Below are positions 49,601-57,421 of a stretch of 64,000 nt of DNA, piece by piece. The stretch spans positions 62,001 through 126,000 of the forward strand of contig JQKK01000009.1 of the NCBI GenBank assembly GCA_000746015.1. The letters are read 5' to 3'. The position numbers and the translations under genes were made by a program. The notes beneath the pieces are model-generated. The model made no database searches. It worked only from the letters and a program-made list of their open reading frames with translations, and was not told the origin of the DNA. This stretch comes from Lachnospiraceae bacterium MA2020. GTDB lineage: Bacteria; Bacillota; Clostridia; Lachnospirales; Lachnospiraceae. Each line of letters opens with the position of its first letter. Within the stretch, counting starts at the first letter, position 1.

Positions 49601-52600
49601 ACAGACTATGTAATATGGGCACATAAGCCTGATGCATCATACCTCAAGATGGGTGTACTTGACAGCGAAGAACCATGGCACTTAAAGGAAGGCACAGATA
49701 CTATAATCCTCACAACACCTGAGTACTCATGGGAGATTAATGGCAGTCAGAAGATCAATGAAGGTCCGGCTGTAATTCAGACAGATGATAAGATTTTTGT
49801 GACCTTCTCAGGATCAACCACAGGCCCTGAGTATTGCATGGGTCTCATGATGGCAGATCAGGGCAGTGATATCATGGATATCAAGAACTGGACAAAGTCA
49901 ACAAAACCTATACTTCAGTCATCAGACCTCTATCAGCAATATGGTCCTGGACATAATTCATTTACAAAGGATGAGTTTGGCAATGATGTGATCGTATATC
50001 ATGCAAGAGATGAGGAATGTTATCAGAATAAGTGCGAGTGGGCAAACCGCGATCCGCTCTATGATCCATGCAGAAATGCTTATCTTGCATATGTAAGGTG
50101 GTCAGATGACGGTATCCCGGTATTCAGCAATACAGAGTACAAAGAAACAAAGGATCTTCCTGACTTTGAGATGACTGTAAAAGTAGGAAAAGATGAAGAC
50201 ATTGCAAAAGCTGATGCAAAGGCTATAGAGATAAACGGACTTGATGATGTGCGCGGCAATATCACACTTCCGCTTACAGGAGAAATGGGCTCTGTAATAG
50301 AGTGGACATCATCAAAGCCTGAAGTAATTACAGATAAGGAAGCAGACGGCAAGAAGGCTGGTGTTGTAACAAGACAGGATGAGGATACACAGGTAATTCT
50401 TACGGCTACAGTAAAGTATGGTGATGCAGTAGAATATGCAAAATTTGCGGTAAACGTAAAGGCTAAGGCTGAGATCAAGGATACTACTCATTATCTGTTT
50501 GCGCACTTTACTGGAAATGAGCAGATATACTTCTCAGATTCAAAGGACGGACTTAACTGGAAGGCATTAAATGACGGCGAGCCTACGATAAGCTCAACAC
50601 TTGGCGAAAAGGGACTTCGTGATCCATTCATCATGCGTTCACCTGAGGGCGACAAGTTCTACCTTATTGCAACAGACCTTAGGATTGCATCAGATGGTAA
50701 CTGGACCAGGGCACAGACTGCCGGAAGCAAGTCGATCATGGTATGGGAGTCAACAGACCTTGTGAACTGGGGCGAGCAGAGAATGGTCGAGGTAGCAAGA
50801 GATGATGCGGGCTGTACATGGGCACCTGAGGCAGTGTACAACGAAGAAACCGGCGAATATATGGTATTCTGGGCATCTAAAGTGGATGATGATAACTATA
50901 CTACACAGAAGATCTACTATGCTACAACAAGAGACTTCTACACATTCTCAGAGCCTGAGGTTTGGATCGAGCTTTACAATAAGGACGGCAAGCCTATAAG
51001 CATTATCGATACATCTGTAATCGCGGTTGAAGAAAATGGCAAGACAGTATATTACAGACTTTCAAAGAATGAGGCTGACAGAGATGCTACAGTTGTAGAT
51101 GGCGATCCTGCTAATGGAAAGTTTGAGATACTTGAAAAGTCTGACTCACTTCTTGGCGAATGGACGAGAGTATCATCTAAGTATCTCAACACAACACAGC
51201 ATGTTGAGGGCGGTACGATATTCAAGTTTAACGGTGAGAACAAGTGGTGCATGCTCCTCGATAATTACGGAAATGGCGGATACTTCCCGTCAGTAACAAA
51301 CGACATTGGCAGCGGAGAGTTTACAAGGCTAAATGATAACGAGTACTCATTCCCTTCAACAATGAGACATGGTACTGTTATCCCTATCACAACAGAGGAG
51401 TACAATGCACTTGAGGCAAAGTGGGGCAAGTCAGAGGCTGAAAAGGACATCGATACAAGTGTTTCCCTCAAAGATTCTGCACTCTTTAACTTAAGCTTTG
51501 AGGGCGAAGACTCCATCATGGCAGAGGGTGTAAGCGTAACTGCAGCAAATGGCTACAAGCTTGTAGACAATGAAGTGCTTGGCGGTAAGGCAATCGAGCT
51601 TTCAAGCGATGAAAAGCAGTGGCTCAATATCAAGAATGAGGATAAGAAGGCACTTCTTGCAGGTAAGAAGGAAATAGCAGTTAATTACTGGAGTAAGGTA
51701 ACAGATAAGTCATCTGCTAATAAGGGATGGGCATTCTTTGCAGCACCAAATGCAGATACTATCACCTGGGGCGCATCAGGCAAGAAAGAGACATACCTTG
51801 GTGTGATTGATGCGGCTAAAGATGCATCTATATCAGATAAGGGTCTTACAGTACAGAGATTTAATGACCCATTCTCACGTCCGGCTGTAAATAATACAAA
51901 GAATGTCGGAAATGAATGGAAGATGGTTACAGTTGTTGCTACTGAGAACTATACAACTCTCTATGTAAATGGCGAGAAGATATCTCAGGTAAAGAGTTCT
52001 TATGCACTGGATGAGATATTTGGCGATAGTGACAATGGAGTACTTCAGATAGGTAAGGCTAACTGGGGCGGCGGAGAATACTTTAACGGACAGCTCGACG
52101 ATATCACAGTATATGGAAGGGCAATCACGTCTGAGGAAGTAGCGGCTATTTATTCATCAAAGAGCTACACTGGTAAGGAAGAGGTGCCGGTGCCGGAAGA
52201 ACCTACAGAGGAGCCGACAGAGGAGCCGACAGAGGAGCCATCAACAGAGGCACCATCAACAGAGGAACCATCGACAGAAGCACCATCAACAGAAGCACCA
52301 TCAACAGAGGAGCCATCAACAGAGGAGCCATCAACAGAGGAGCCATCAACAGAAGCACCATCAACAGAGGCACCATCAACAGAGGAGCCATCAACAGAGG
52401 AACCATCGACAGAAGAACCATCAACAGAGGCACCATCAACAGAGGCACCATCGACAGAGGAGCCATCGACAGAAGAGCCGACAGAGACACCTGCACCTGA
52501 GACACCTTCTGAAAACAAGAGCCCTTCAAATAATGAGGTATCAAAGAATGATGCACCAAAGACTGCGACAGACAAGGTACTTACACCGGGCTCTGGAGAG

Positions 52601-53014
52601 TGGTTACTGCTTCCAAAGACAAGCTACTATCTGAACGCAGGATTTGCGGTAAAGAAGTACAAGGTATCAAACAAGAAGGTACTGTCTGTATCAAAGAAGG
52701 GCAAGGTAAAAGTAAAGAAGGCCGGAAATGTAACAGTAACAGCTTTGGGTAAGAATGGCGAGACAGCAGTATTTAATATAGTTGCTGAAAAGCCAAAGAT
52801 GAGGAAGCTTACTGTAAAACCTGTGGGAACATTTAAGGTAAATGAGCTGTTTACAGGTACAAGCTTTGCAGAGATCACTTCAGTGAAGTCATCAAATACA
52901 AAGGTTGCAGAAGTAACAGCAGACGGAACAGTAATTGCGAAAGCAAAGGGCAGGACAAAGATAATGGTTGAGATAGGAGGAAGAAAGTATAAGGGAACAT
53001 TGATCGTAAAATAA
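46664..53014 (+). CDS. Giant secreted protein with two GH43 and three LamG domains
   Basis: A 2,116-residue extracellular protein. Order: signal peptide (1-30), LamG-like domain (65-256), atrophied Ig-like module, FIVAR helix bundle (363-424), LamG (529-733), GH43 domain A (about 828-1142; Asp837, Asp971, Glu1033), Ig-like module, GH43 domain B (about 1275-1586; Asp1320 in GLRDPF, Glu1515 in HVEGGTIF), LamG (1603-1823), a Glu/Pro/Ser/Thr linker (1842-1946), and a C-terminal BIG2-like repeat pair (1970-2116) rich in lysine that may hold it to the cell wall. Two different GH43 sites could give paired arabinofuranosidase and xylosidase actions on one chain. It probably shares an operon with the preceding GH43 gene. 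Confidence 0.9.
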   Translation: MKYRQYKKLLCAVLASSMVVTGVPASSIYAEEVQEIVEASEKDKPDTQTENAKQESKAEVEMELDFSKDTDKVIADKSGKGNNATIKGNDVNVKDGALNLTSGGYVELPMSLMDGLEDQEAFTIETKFKRAKNCGANAWLYCIGSKAENPGKNYMFLSPVFGGNTFRSGIKDASNEQLFDTSLTSSADKEYTVAMIFDHGKVTLYVDGIQIGKTIDSGYKIKDIINDGCKDGVLGFLGKSCWSPDPNFTGTVTSFRIFDGVLEAEDIQSEFKDSFQKEFEKNLVVDDILNRNKAADEIMYDLTLPDTVGATKVSWESDNTDVISAKGEVRNDADEDKEVTLRASIRSGALEAVQEFKLVVKKLDKTELNKLVDEAKEIIESGRCAEGSRSRLEKAITKADEAATQSEVRIAAKELKEAIQKADDNSLYEDPFELISDDVLAPETELKVGNKEVLMTIPEAIRGFVDVECRNSNEDAVKVEYKDGVVSVSALKAGIADITVVVTAKSDGFAMEYETFATVTEVEKDKNEQYLVAGFSFDNEENGFVSGDFKAEGEYSSLEDGKNGSAVKMTGSNSQYLTIKNSEGKSPLTGLDEFTLSYDLKPANNDTSWSVFATPNVNGKQEYQYERYIGVITGNGKSYVQRFDNNGARSEEISLATPVNKWSHIDIVFEKSGTKLYVDKTKYEEVNSEADIKTLLGENSVLWLGHANWGNGETFNGSIDNFRIYNKALNEDELGAKVKKKEKSKAEDLTRKVDVKVTKVDADVKDSINVEIGEDRSLNTTAKVTFSDGRTKDNAVIVWTDENGNTVSNTNALGAGQHKLTGKVSYFGNPIIDEKADPYVIYNKDDGYYYFTSSWPAYYDKDHGYDRIALRRAKTLEGLADAEDHVIWWHHTDGTAPKYHIWAPELHKVGDKWVVYFAASASATNQWDIHPYVITCDDPSDLLNEDKWSDAVRFTNADGTVTDNFDNFDLDMTTFNYQGTDYVIWAHKPDASYLKMGVLDSEEPWHLKEGTDTIILTTPEYSWEINGSQKINEGPAVIQTDDKIFVTFSGSTTGPEYCMGLMMADQGSDIMDIKNWTKSTKPILQSSDLYQQYGPGHNSFTKDEFGNDVIVYHARDEECYQNKCEWANRDPLYDPCRNAYLAYVRWSDDGIPVFSNTEYKETKDLPDFEMTVKVGKDEDIAKADAKAIEINGLDDVRGNITLPLTGEMGSVIEWTSSKPEVITDKEADGKKAGVVTRQDEDTQVILTATVKYGDAVEYAKFAVNVKAKAEIKDTTHYLFAHFTGNEQIYFSDSKDGLNWKALNDGEPTISSTLGEKGLRDPFIMRSPEGDKFYLIATDLRIASDGNWTRAQTAGSKSIMVWESTDLVNWGEQRMVEVARDDAGCTWAPEAVYNEETGEYMVFWASKVDDDNYTTQKIYYATTRDFYTFSEPEVWIELYNKDGKPISIIDTSVIAVEENGKTVYYRLSKNEADRDATVVDGDPANGKFEILEKSDSLLGEWTRVSSKYLNTTQHVEGGTIFKFNGENKWCMLLDNYGNGGYFPSVTNDIGSGEFTRLNDNEYSFPSTMRHGTVIPITTEEYNALEAKWGKSEAEKDIDTSVSLKDSALFNLSFEGEDSIMAEGVSVTAANGYKLVDNEVLGGKAIELSSDEKQWLNIKNEDKKALLAGKKEIAVNYWSKVTDKSSANKGWAFFAAPNADTITWGASGKKETYLGVIDAAKDASISDKGLTVQRFNDPFSRPAVNNTKNVGNEWKMVTVVATENYTTLYVNGEKISQVKSSYALDEIFGDSDNGVLQIGKANWGGGEYFNGQLDDITVYGRAITSEEVAAIYSSKSYTGKEEVPVPEEPTEEPTEEPTEEPSTEAPSTEEPSTEAPSTEAPSTEEPSTEEPSTEEPSTEAPSTEAPSTEEPSTEEPSTEEPSTEAPSTEAPSTEEPSTEEPTETPAPETPSENKSPSNNEVSKNDAPKTATDKVLTPGSGEWLLLPKTSYYLNAGFAVKKYKVSNKKVLSVSKKGKVKVKKAGNVTVTALGKNGETAVFNIVAEKPKMRKLTVKPVGTFKVNELFTGTSFAEITSVKSSNTKVAEVTADGTVIAKAKGRTKIMVEIGGRKYKGTLIVK
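52200..52500 (+). repeat. Coding repeats, PSTE(E/A) linker
   Basis: About twenty 15-base units encode PSTEE and PSTEA in irregular order, forming an extended acidic linker between the last LamG domain and the wall-binding C-terminus. Copies are nearly identical in DNA, so in-frame length variation is expected. Confidence 0.9.
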
Positions 53015-53043
53015 GATAGAAATATTATAATGGCATTAATGCG

Positions 53044-53080
53044 AAAAGCGGTTATCCATTAAGGATAGCCGCTTTTGTAA
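53044..53080 (+). terminator. Terminator of the GH43 operon
   Basis: A 14-bp stem (53044-53057 with 53063-53076, one G-U) with A- and T-rich flanks follows the giant GH43 gene by 30 bases. It can also end the leftward tRNA transcript. Confidence 0.88.
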
Positions 53081-53107
53081 TGGAGGTTTGATTTTAAACA
53101 TAAAAAG

Positions 53108-53180
53108 AGCGATAGACGGGATTCGAACCCGCGGTCTCCACCTTGGCAAGGTGGCGCTTTACCAGCTAAGCTACTATCGC
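53108..53180 (-). tRNA. tRNA-Gly (anticodon GCC), copy 2
   Basis: On the minus strand the 73-base sequence folds into a full cloverleaf: acceptor GCGATAG/CTATCGC, D arm with AGCTGGTA, anticodon stem CCACC/GGTGG with loop TTGCCAA, and T arm GGTTCGAATC. The anticodon is GCC. No CCA is encoded. It is identical to the copy at 53209-53281 and downstream of it in the same transcript. Confidence 0.97.
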
Positions 53181-53208
53181 ATTTAACAACATTAAGTTGT
53201 AAGCTGAG

Positions 53209-53281
53209 AGCGATAGACGGGATTCGAACCCGCGGTCTCCACCTTGGCAAGGTGGCGCTTTACCAGCTAAGCTACTATCGC
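53209..53281 (-). tRNA. tRNA-Gly (anticodon GCC), copy 1
   Basis: Identical in all 73 bases to the copy at 53108-53180 and 28 bases from it. It is the promoter-proximal gene of the pair, and both are read leftward from the consensus promoter at 53317-53345. Confidence 0.97.
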
Positions 53282-53291
53282 ATTGATTACC

Positions 53292-53310
53292 TGCGTCTGC
53301 GTCAGACGCA
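53292..53310 (-). promoter_or_regulatory. Leader hairpin of the tRNA-Gly transcript
   Basis: A perfect 8-bp stem (53292-53299 with 53303-53310) with a 3-base loop lies between the promoter and the first tRNA, where it may guide 5' processing. Confidence 0.6.
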
Positions 53311-53316
53311 AGTAAT

Positions 53317-53345
53317 ACTATACTAAATGATTGAAGCTATGTCAA
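53317..53345 (-). promoter_or_regulatory. Promoter of the tRNA-Gly pair
   Basis: On the minus strand a perfect TTGACA (top 53340-53345) is followed after 17 bp by TATAGT (top 53317-53322). This is a strong housekeeping promoter reading into both tRNA genes. Confidence 0.88.
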
Positions 53346-53389
53346 CACTTTTTTTGAAAAAAATCAAAAAATGTATCAAAAGTCATACT

Positions 53390-54586
53390 TTAGCGGTTTT
53401 TAAGCACTTCTACAGTCTGAAGAGCAATAGACATCTCCTCGTCTGTAGGGATAGCATAAACCTTGATCTTTGATGCAGGAGTAGAGATAAGGATATCGCA
53501 GTTGTTGTTTGCTGTATCATCAAGCTCTACGCCAAGGAATCCAAGACCGTCACAGATGAGCTTACGGATGAAGAAGCTGTGCTCACCGATACCTGCTGTA
53601 AATGTGATAGCGTCTACGCCGCCGAGAACTGTAGCGTAAGCACCCACATACTTAACGATACGGTATGCATAAGCCTTAAGTGCACGGATAGCGTTCTCGT
53701 CGCCAGCCTTGTAAGCGTCTGTAAGATCTCTCATATCTGTTGAAAGATAGTCTGAAAGACCGTAAAGACCAGACTTCTTGTTGAGAGTATCAAGAACCTC
53801 ACTGATGCTCATGTTGTACTTGCCTGCGAGGAAGTTGATGATCTCAGGGTCAAGTGAACCACATCTTGTGCCCATGATGATACCGTCAAGAGGAGTGAAT
53901 CCCATTGAAGTGTCAACTGACTTACCACCGTCAACAGCTGTGATAGATGCACCATTTCCGAGGTGGCATGTGATGATCTTTGTATCTTTGATGTCCTTGC
54001 CAAGCTCTTTAGCTGTCTCAGCTGCAACATACTCGTGGCTCATGCCGTGGAAACCATAGCGGCGAACCTTGTCGTTCTTATAGTATTCATAAGGAATTCC
54101 GTAAAGGTATGCTTCCTCAGGAAGTGTCTGATGGAAAGAAGTATCAAATGCAGCAACGTTTGCTGTGCCAGGCATTGCCTTCTGGCATGCGCGGATACCG
54201 ATAAGGTTTACAGGATTGTGGAGAGGAGCAAGTGCTGCGCAGGCTTCGATCTCCTTGATAGCCTCATCATCGAGATATGCTGCATGCTTAAACTTGTCAC
54301 CACCGTGTACGATACGGTGTCCTACAGCGTCGATCTCATCAAGAGACTTTACAACTCCGACCTCTGCATCTGTAAGTGTGTCGATAACGAGCTTTGCAGC
54401 TACATCATGGTTTGGAAGGTCGATATCCTTTTCAAGCTTTGAGCCGCCTGCAGGGCTGTACTCAAAGTGGCCGCCGTCGATACCGATACGCTCGCAAAGA
54501 CCCTTTGCGATGACTTCTCTTGAGTCGGTCTCGATGAGACGGAACTTAAGTGATGAGCTTCCACAGTTAACAACTAATACTTTCAT
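53390..54586 (-). CDS. ackA: Acetate kinase
   Basis: A 398-residue enzyme of standard length that makes ATP and acetate from acetyl phosphate, a main energy step of fermentative anaerobes. It has the family start VLVVNCGSSSLKF, the phosphate loop HLGNGASITAV, RYGFHGMSHEYV with the catalytic His, and the adenosine-binding GGVDAITFTAGIGEH. GAGG precedes its ATG. The partner phosphotransacetylase gene is not adjacent. A minus-strand TTGACA at 54667-54672, with a poorer -10 (TCATAG) 17 bp on, probably drives it. Confidence 0.97.
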   Translation of the reverse strand: MKVLVVNCGSSSLKFRLIETDSREVIAKGLCERIGIDGGHFEYSPAGGSKLEKDIDLPNHDVAAKLVIDTLTDAEVGVVKSLDEIDAVGHRIVHGGDKFKHAAYLDDEAIKEIEACAALAPLHNPVNLIGIRACQKAMPGTANVAAFDTSFHQTLPEEAYLYGIPYEYYKNDKVRRYGFHGMSHEYVAAETAKELGKDIKDTKIITCHLGNGASITAVDGGKSVDTSMGFTPLDGIIMGTRCGSLDPEIINFLAGKYNMSISEVLDTLNKKSGLYGLSDYLSTDMRDLTDAYKAGDENAIRALKAYAYRIVKYVGAYATVLGGVDAITFTAGIGEHSFFIRKLICDGLGFLGVELDDTANNNCDILISTPASKIKVYAIPTDEEMSIALQTVEVLKNR

Positions 54587-54643
54587 AAATACCTCACTTT
54601 AATTAATATAATATTTAATGGTAATTAAAAAATTACCGTGTAG

Positions 54644-54672
54644 CTATGACTATAATCAAGCATCTTTGTCAA
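54644..54672 (-). promoter_or_regulatory. Probable ackA promoter
   Basis: The minus strand has a perfect TTGACA (top 54667-54672) and, 17 bp further, TCATAG (top 54644-54649), a weak -10. It lies 58 bases before the ackA start in an otherwise AT-rich divergent spacer. Confidence 0.5.
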
Positions 54673-54788
54673 AAAAATATCCCTTTAGTCAGCTAAAGAA
54701 TCGATAATTGATATCGTACAACATCTATTTTAACGTTTATTGAGAAAAAATAAAAGAAAATATTTTTATAGTTTTCCACAAATTATGT

Positions 54789-54794
54789 TATAAT
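54789..54794 (+). promoter_or_regulatory. -10 element for the DUF4317 gene
   Basis: A perfect TATAAT 41 bases upstream of the start codon, with no good -35. It faces away from ackA. Confidence 0.5.
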
Positions 54795-54835
54795 GAAAGG
54801 CAACGATTTTTATACAATATATTATGAGGTAGAGC

Positions 54836-55978
54836 ATGAATAAGACTGAGATTTCTGAGATCAAAAAGCAGTTTGATCCCGATAGATGCAGTATCGAGCG
54901 CATCTGTACATGCTATGTTGGAAGTGAAAAAGAGAAGAAGTTTGTTGCTAAAGATTCATTTCTTTCGCTTCCGGAAGAAGAAATGCATAAGTACCTCGCT
55001 TTCTTTAAGAGAGTGCTGACAGGTACTATAGGAAAAAATATAGTAAATCTTGAGTTTCCTCTTGTTGAGGAGGCACAGGGCGGCAAGCAGCATTTCCTTT
55101 TAGAGCTTAGAGACAGCGAGCTTACAGATGATGACCTGCTTGAGAAGTTTTATGACAAGATCATAGATTACTATGATAATCCTGAAAAATACTGTATTCT
55201 GCTCATATATTCAGCTTATGATATACCGGGTAAGGCAAGCGACGAGCTGGATATGGATGACGCATCAGATTACGTTTACAGATTTGTTCTCTGCTGCATA
55301 TGTCCTGTAGAGCTTTCAAAGGGAGCTCTTGGCTATGATGTCGATAAGAATGTTATAGGTGAGCTTGAGAGACAGTGGGTTGTGCAGGCTCCGGACAAGG
55401 GCTTTTTGTTCCCGGGATTTTCTGACCGTCAGGTAGATATCCATGAGATGCTTTATTATTCAAAGAAGGCTGAGGATATGCAGCCTGAGTTTATAGACGG
55501 GATGTTTGGCGTAGAGGCTCCGCTTACGGCAAAGACTCAGAAAGAGTCATTTCTTACTATCATCGAGGATACGCTTGGTGAGCAGGGCGATGTTGAAACG
55601 ATGAAAAACATCCATGAGACGATAGCTGAGATAGTACAGGAAAATAAAGAAAATCCTGAGCCTCTCAGTTTCAAGGCAAATGAGGTAAGACAGATTCTTC
55701 AAAAGAGCGGAGTTCCATCTGAGAATTTTGAACACTTTGAAGAAAGACTTGATGATGTTGCCGGCGACGATGCAACATTCATGGCTGCAAATATCCAGGA
55801 GCGCAAGTTTTCAGTCAAAGCACCTGATATTGAAATCCATGTAAAGCCGGATGCACTTCACAGGATCGAGGCAAGGACTATCGATGGAAAGCAGTGTCTC
55901 GTGATTGAAGTTGATGATCATGTTGAAGTAAACGGTGTTGCTGTGCGCACGATTGGTAAGCCTAAGGAAACTGTTTAG
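54836..55978 (+). CDS. DUF4317-family protein
   Basis: A 380-residue protein without signal peptide or membrane segment, matching the conserved DUF4317 family of Lachnospiraceae and relatives. Characteristic parts are the start NKTEISEIKKQFDPDRCSI, a central FVLCCICPVELSKGALGY, then WVVQAPDKGFLFPGFSDR, and a C-terminal domain from about 300 with DIEIHVKPD and VIEVDDHVEVNG. The function is unknown. It is frequently a lone housekeeping-like gene, as here, facing away from ackA. I assign no activity. Confidence 0.85.
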   Translation: MNKTEISEIKKQFDPDRCSIERICTCYVGSEKEKKFVAKDSFLSLPEEEMHKYLAFFKRVLTGTIGKNIVNLEFPLVEEAQGGKQHFLLELRDSELTDDDLLEKFYDKIIDYYDNPEKYCILLIYSAYDIPGKASDELDMDDASDYVYRFVLCCICPVELSKGALGYDVDKNVIGELERQWVVQAPDKGFLFPGFSDRQVDIHEMLYYSKKAEDMQPEFIDGMFGVEAPLTAKTQKESFLTIIEDTLGEQGDVETMKNIHETIAEIVQENKENPEPLSFKANEVRQILQKSGVPSENFEHFEERLDDVAGDDATFMAANIQERKFSVKAPDIEIHVKPDALHRIEARTIDGKQCLVIEVDDHVEVNGVAVRTIGKPKETV

Positions 55979-56030
55979 CACAGTCTGAAGCACTTGCTGC
56001 TGAGGACGTAAGAACATGATACGAGTGTGA

Positions 56031-56100
56031 GCATGCCCTTTGCCGAAGGCAAATTTGCATGGGCATGCGAAGTGTATCTGTGAAGTTACTGAACAGATAC
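56031..56100 (+). promoter_or_regulatory. Two hairpins in the spacer before ispF
   Basis: The first is a compound hairpin: GCATGCCC (56031-56038) with GGGCATGC (56061-56068) around TTTGCC/GGCAAA. The second pairs 56074-56081 with 56093-56100 (8 bp) just before the ribosome site. Neither is followed by a T-run. They could be a dispersed palindromic repeat or a leader structure; no T-box motif is present. Confidence 0.5.
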
Positions 56101-56122
56101 CACCCAGGATGGAGGATTGATT

Positions 56123-56662
56123 TTGAGAATAGGAACCGGATATGATGTCCATAAACTTGTAGAAGGCAGAAAGCTTATCATAGGTGGTGTGGAGATCGAG
56201 CACAAGCTCGGACTTTTAGGTCACTCAGATGCTGATGTACTTCTGCATGCGATAATGGATGCACTGCTTGGCGCGGCTGCGCTTGGAGATATAGGTAAGC
56301 ATTTTCCGGATACTGATCCGGAGTATGAGGGAGCGTCATCGCTTAAGCTGCTCGAGAGAGTTGGCGAGATGCTTCAGGAAAAGATGTACTTTATAGAAAA
56401 TATTGATGCAACGATCATTGCGCAGGCTCCAAAGATGAGACCACATATTGATAAGATGATTGAAAATGTTGCAACTACTCTTGGTATTGATAAAGACCAG
56501 GTAAATATCAAAGCGACTACCGAGGAGCACTTGGGATTTACCGGCCGTGAAGAGGGCATAAGCGCTCAGGCGGTATGCATATTGGCTTCACCAAGCGAGA
56601 TATCTTTTGATGTTCAGGATACCCGATGTCAGAACTGTCAGGGATGTAGAAAGGCAAACTGA
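56123..56662 (+). CDS. ispF: 2-C-methyl-D-erythritol 2,4-cyclodiphosphate synthase
   Basis: This enzyme forms the cyclic diphosphate in the MEP route to isoprenoids. Signatures: GTGYDVHKL with metal-binding Asp and His, [28 protein letters not shown], and [22 protein letters not shown]. Translation starts at TTG 56123, with GGAGG seven bases upstream; an in-frame TTG two codons earlier nearly touches that site. The protein has 179 residues, about 20 more than usual: after the normal end at AVCILA it carries a tail with three cysteines, CQNCQGC, of unknown purpose. It heads the ispF-cysE-cysS-mrnC-rlmB-sigH run. Confidence 0.95.
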   Translation: MRIGTGYDVHKLVEGRKLIIGGVEIEHKLGLLGHSDADVLLHAIMDALLGAAALGDIGKHFPDTDPEYEGASSLKLLERVGEMLQEKMYFIENIDATIIAQAPKMRPHIDKMIENVATTLGIDKDQVNIKATTEEHLGFTGREEGISAQAVCILASPSEISFDVQDTRCQNCQGCRKAN

Positions 56663-56700
56663 TAAGATTAAAAGACTGACACTGACACGAGGTGAAGATG

Positions 56701-57405
56701 ATGAGAAGAAATAAGGGCTTTATAGATGCTGTTGTGAGATACTGCAAAGAGGAGATCAAGGTCATAAGGGAAAGAGACCCTGCGATGCACTCTGATTTTG
56801 AAGTATTTCTGTATGCCAGTTTTTGGGCTGTACTCTGGTACAGAGTTGCACATGCGTTTTATTTAAAGAAACATTATTTCATTGCCAGAGCCATATCACA
56901 GTATGCACGCGGCGCGACAGGGATAGAGATACATCCGGGAGCAAGGATCGGTAAGGGCTTTTTTATCGATCATGGCTCAGGAGTAATTATTGGTGAGACT
57001 ACGATCATCGGAAACAATGTTACATTATTCCAGGGAGTTACTCTGGGAGGAACAGGTAAGGAGAGCGGAAAGCGTCATCCTACCATCGGAGACAACGTAA
57101 TGATTTCTACGGGCGCGAAAGTGCTTGGAAGTTTTACGGTTGGAGAGAATTCAAAAATCGGAGCAGGTTCGGTAGTACTGGAGGAAGTGCCGCCAAACTG
57201 TACGGTCGTAGGTGTTCCGGGACGTATTGTGAAGTATCACAATGCGCATATCCCGAGAGAGGACATGTGCCAGACAGACCTGCCTGATCCGGTAAAGGAT
57301 GATATTACCGGCTTAAAGCATGCAAATGCTCAGATCACAAATCATCTGCTTGAGCTCGAAAGTGAGCTAAGAGCTTTAAAAGCTGAAAAAAAGGAAAGTA
57401 ATTGA
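56701..57405 (+). CDS. cysE: Serine O-acetyltransferase
   Basis: A 234-residue hexapeptide-repeat enzyme that acetylates serine for cysteine synthesis. The N-terminal helical part (DPAMHSDFEVFLY) leads to the left-handed beta-helix with GIEIHPGARIGKGFFIDHG (catalytic Asp-His), VIIGETTIIGNNVTLFQGVT and GVPGRIVK. GAGGTG lies six bases before ATG 56701; ATG 56698 and GTG 56692 are other possible starts. The C-terminal 40 residues are a helical extension. It lies just before cysS, so cysteine supply and its charging onto tRNA are made together, as in many Firmicutes. Confidence 0.95.
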   Translation: MRRNKGFIDAVVRYCKEEIKVIRERDPAMHSDFEVFLYASFWAVLWYRVAHAFYLKKHYFIARAISQYARGATGIEIHPGARIGKGFFIDHGSGVIIGETTIIGNNVTLFQGVTLGGTGKESGKRHPTIGDNVMISTGAKVLGSFTVGENSKIGAGSVVLEEVPPNCTVVGVPGRIVKYHNAHIPREDMCQTDLPDPVKDDITGLKHANAQITNHLLELESELRALKAEKKESN

Positions 57406-57421
57406 AAGGAAAATATAAGAG

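Noticed and set aside
55979-56122. T-box leader before the ispF-cysE-cysS run
   Set aside because: The hairpins lack the T-box AGGGTGGNACCGCG motif and no terminator follows.
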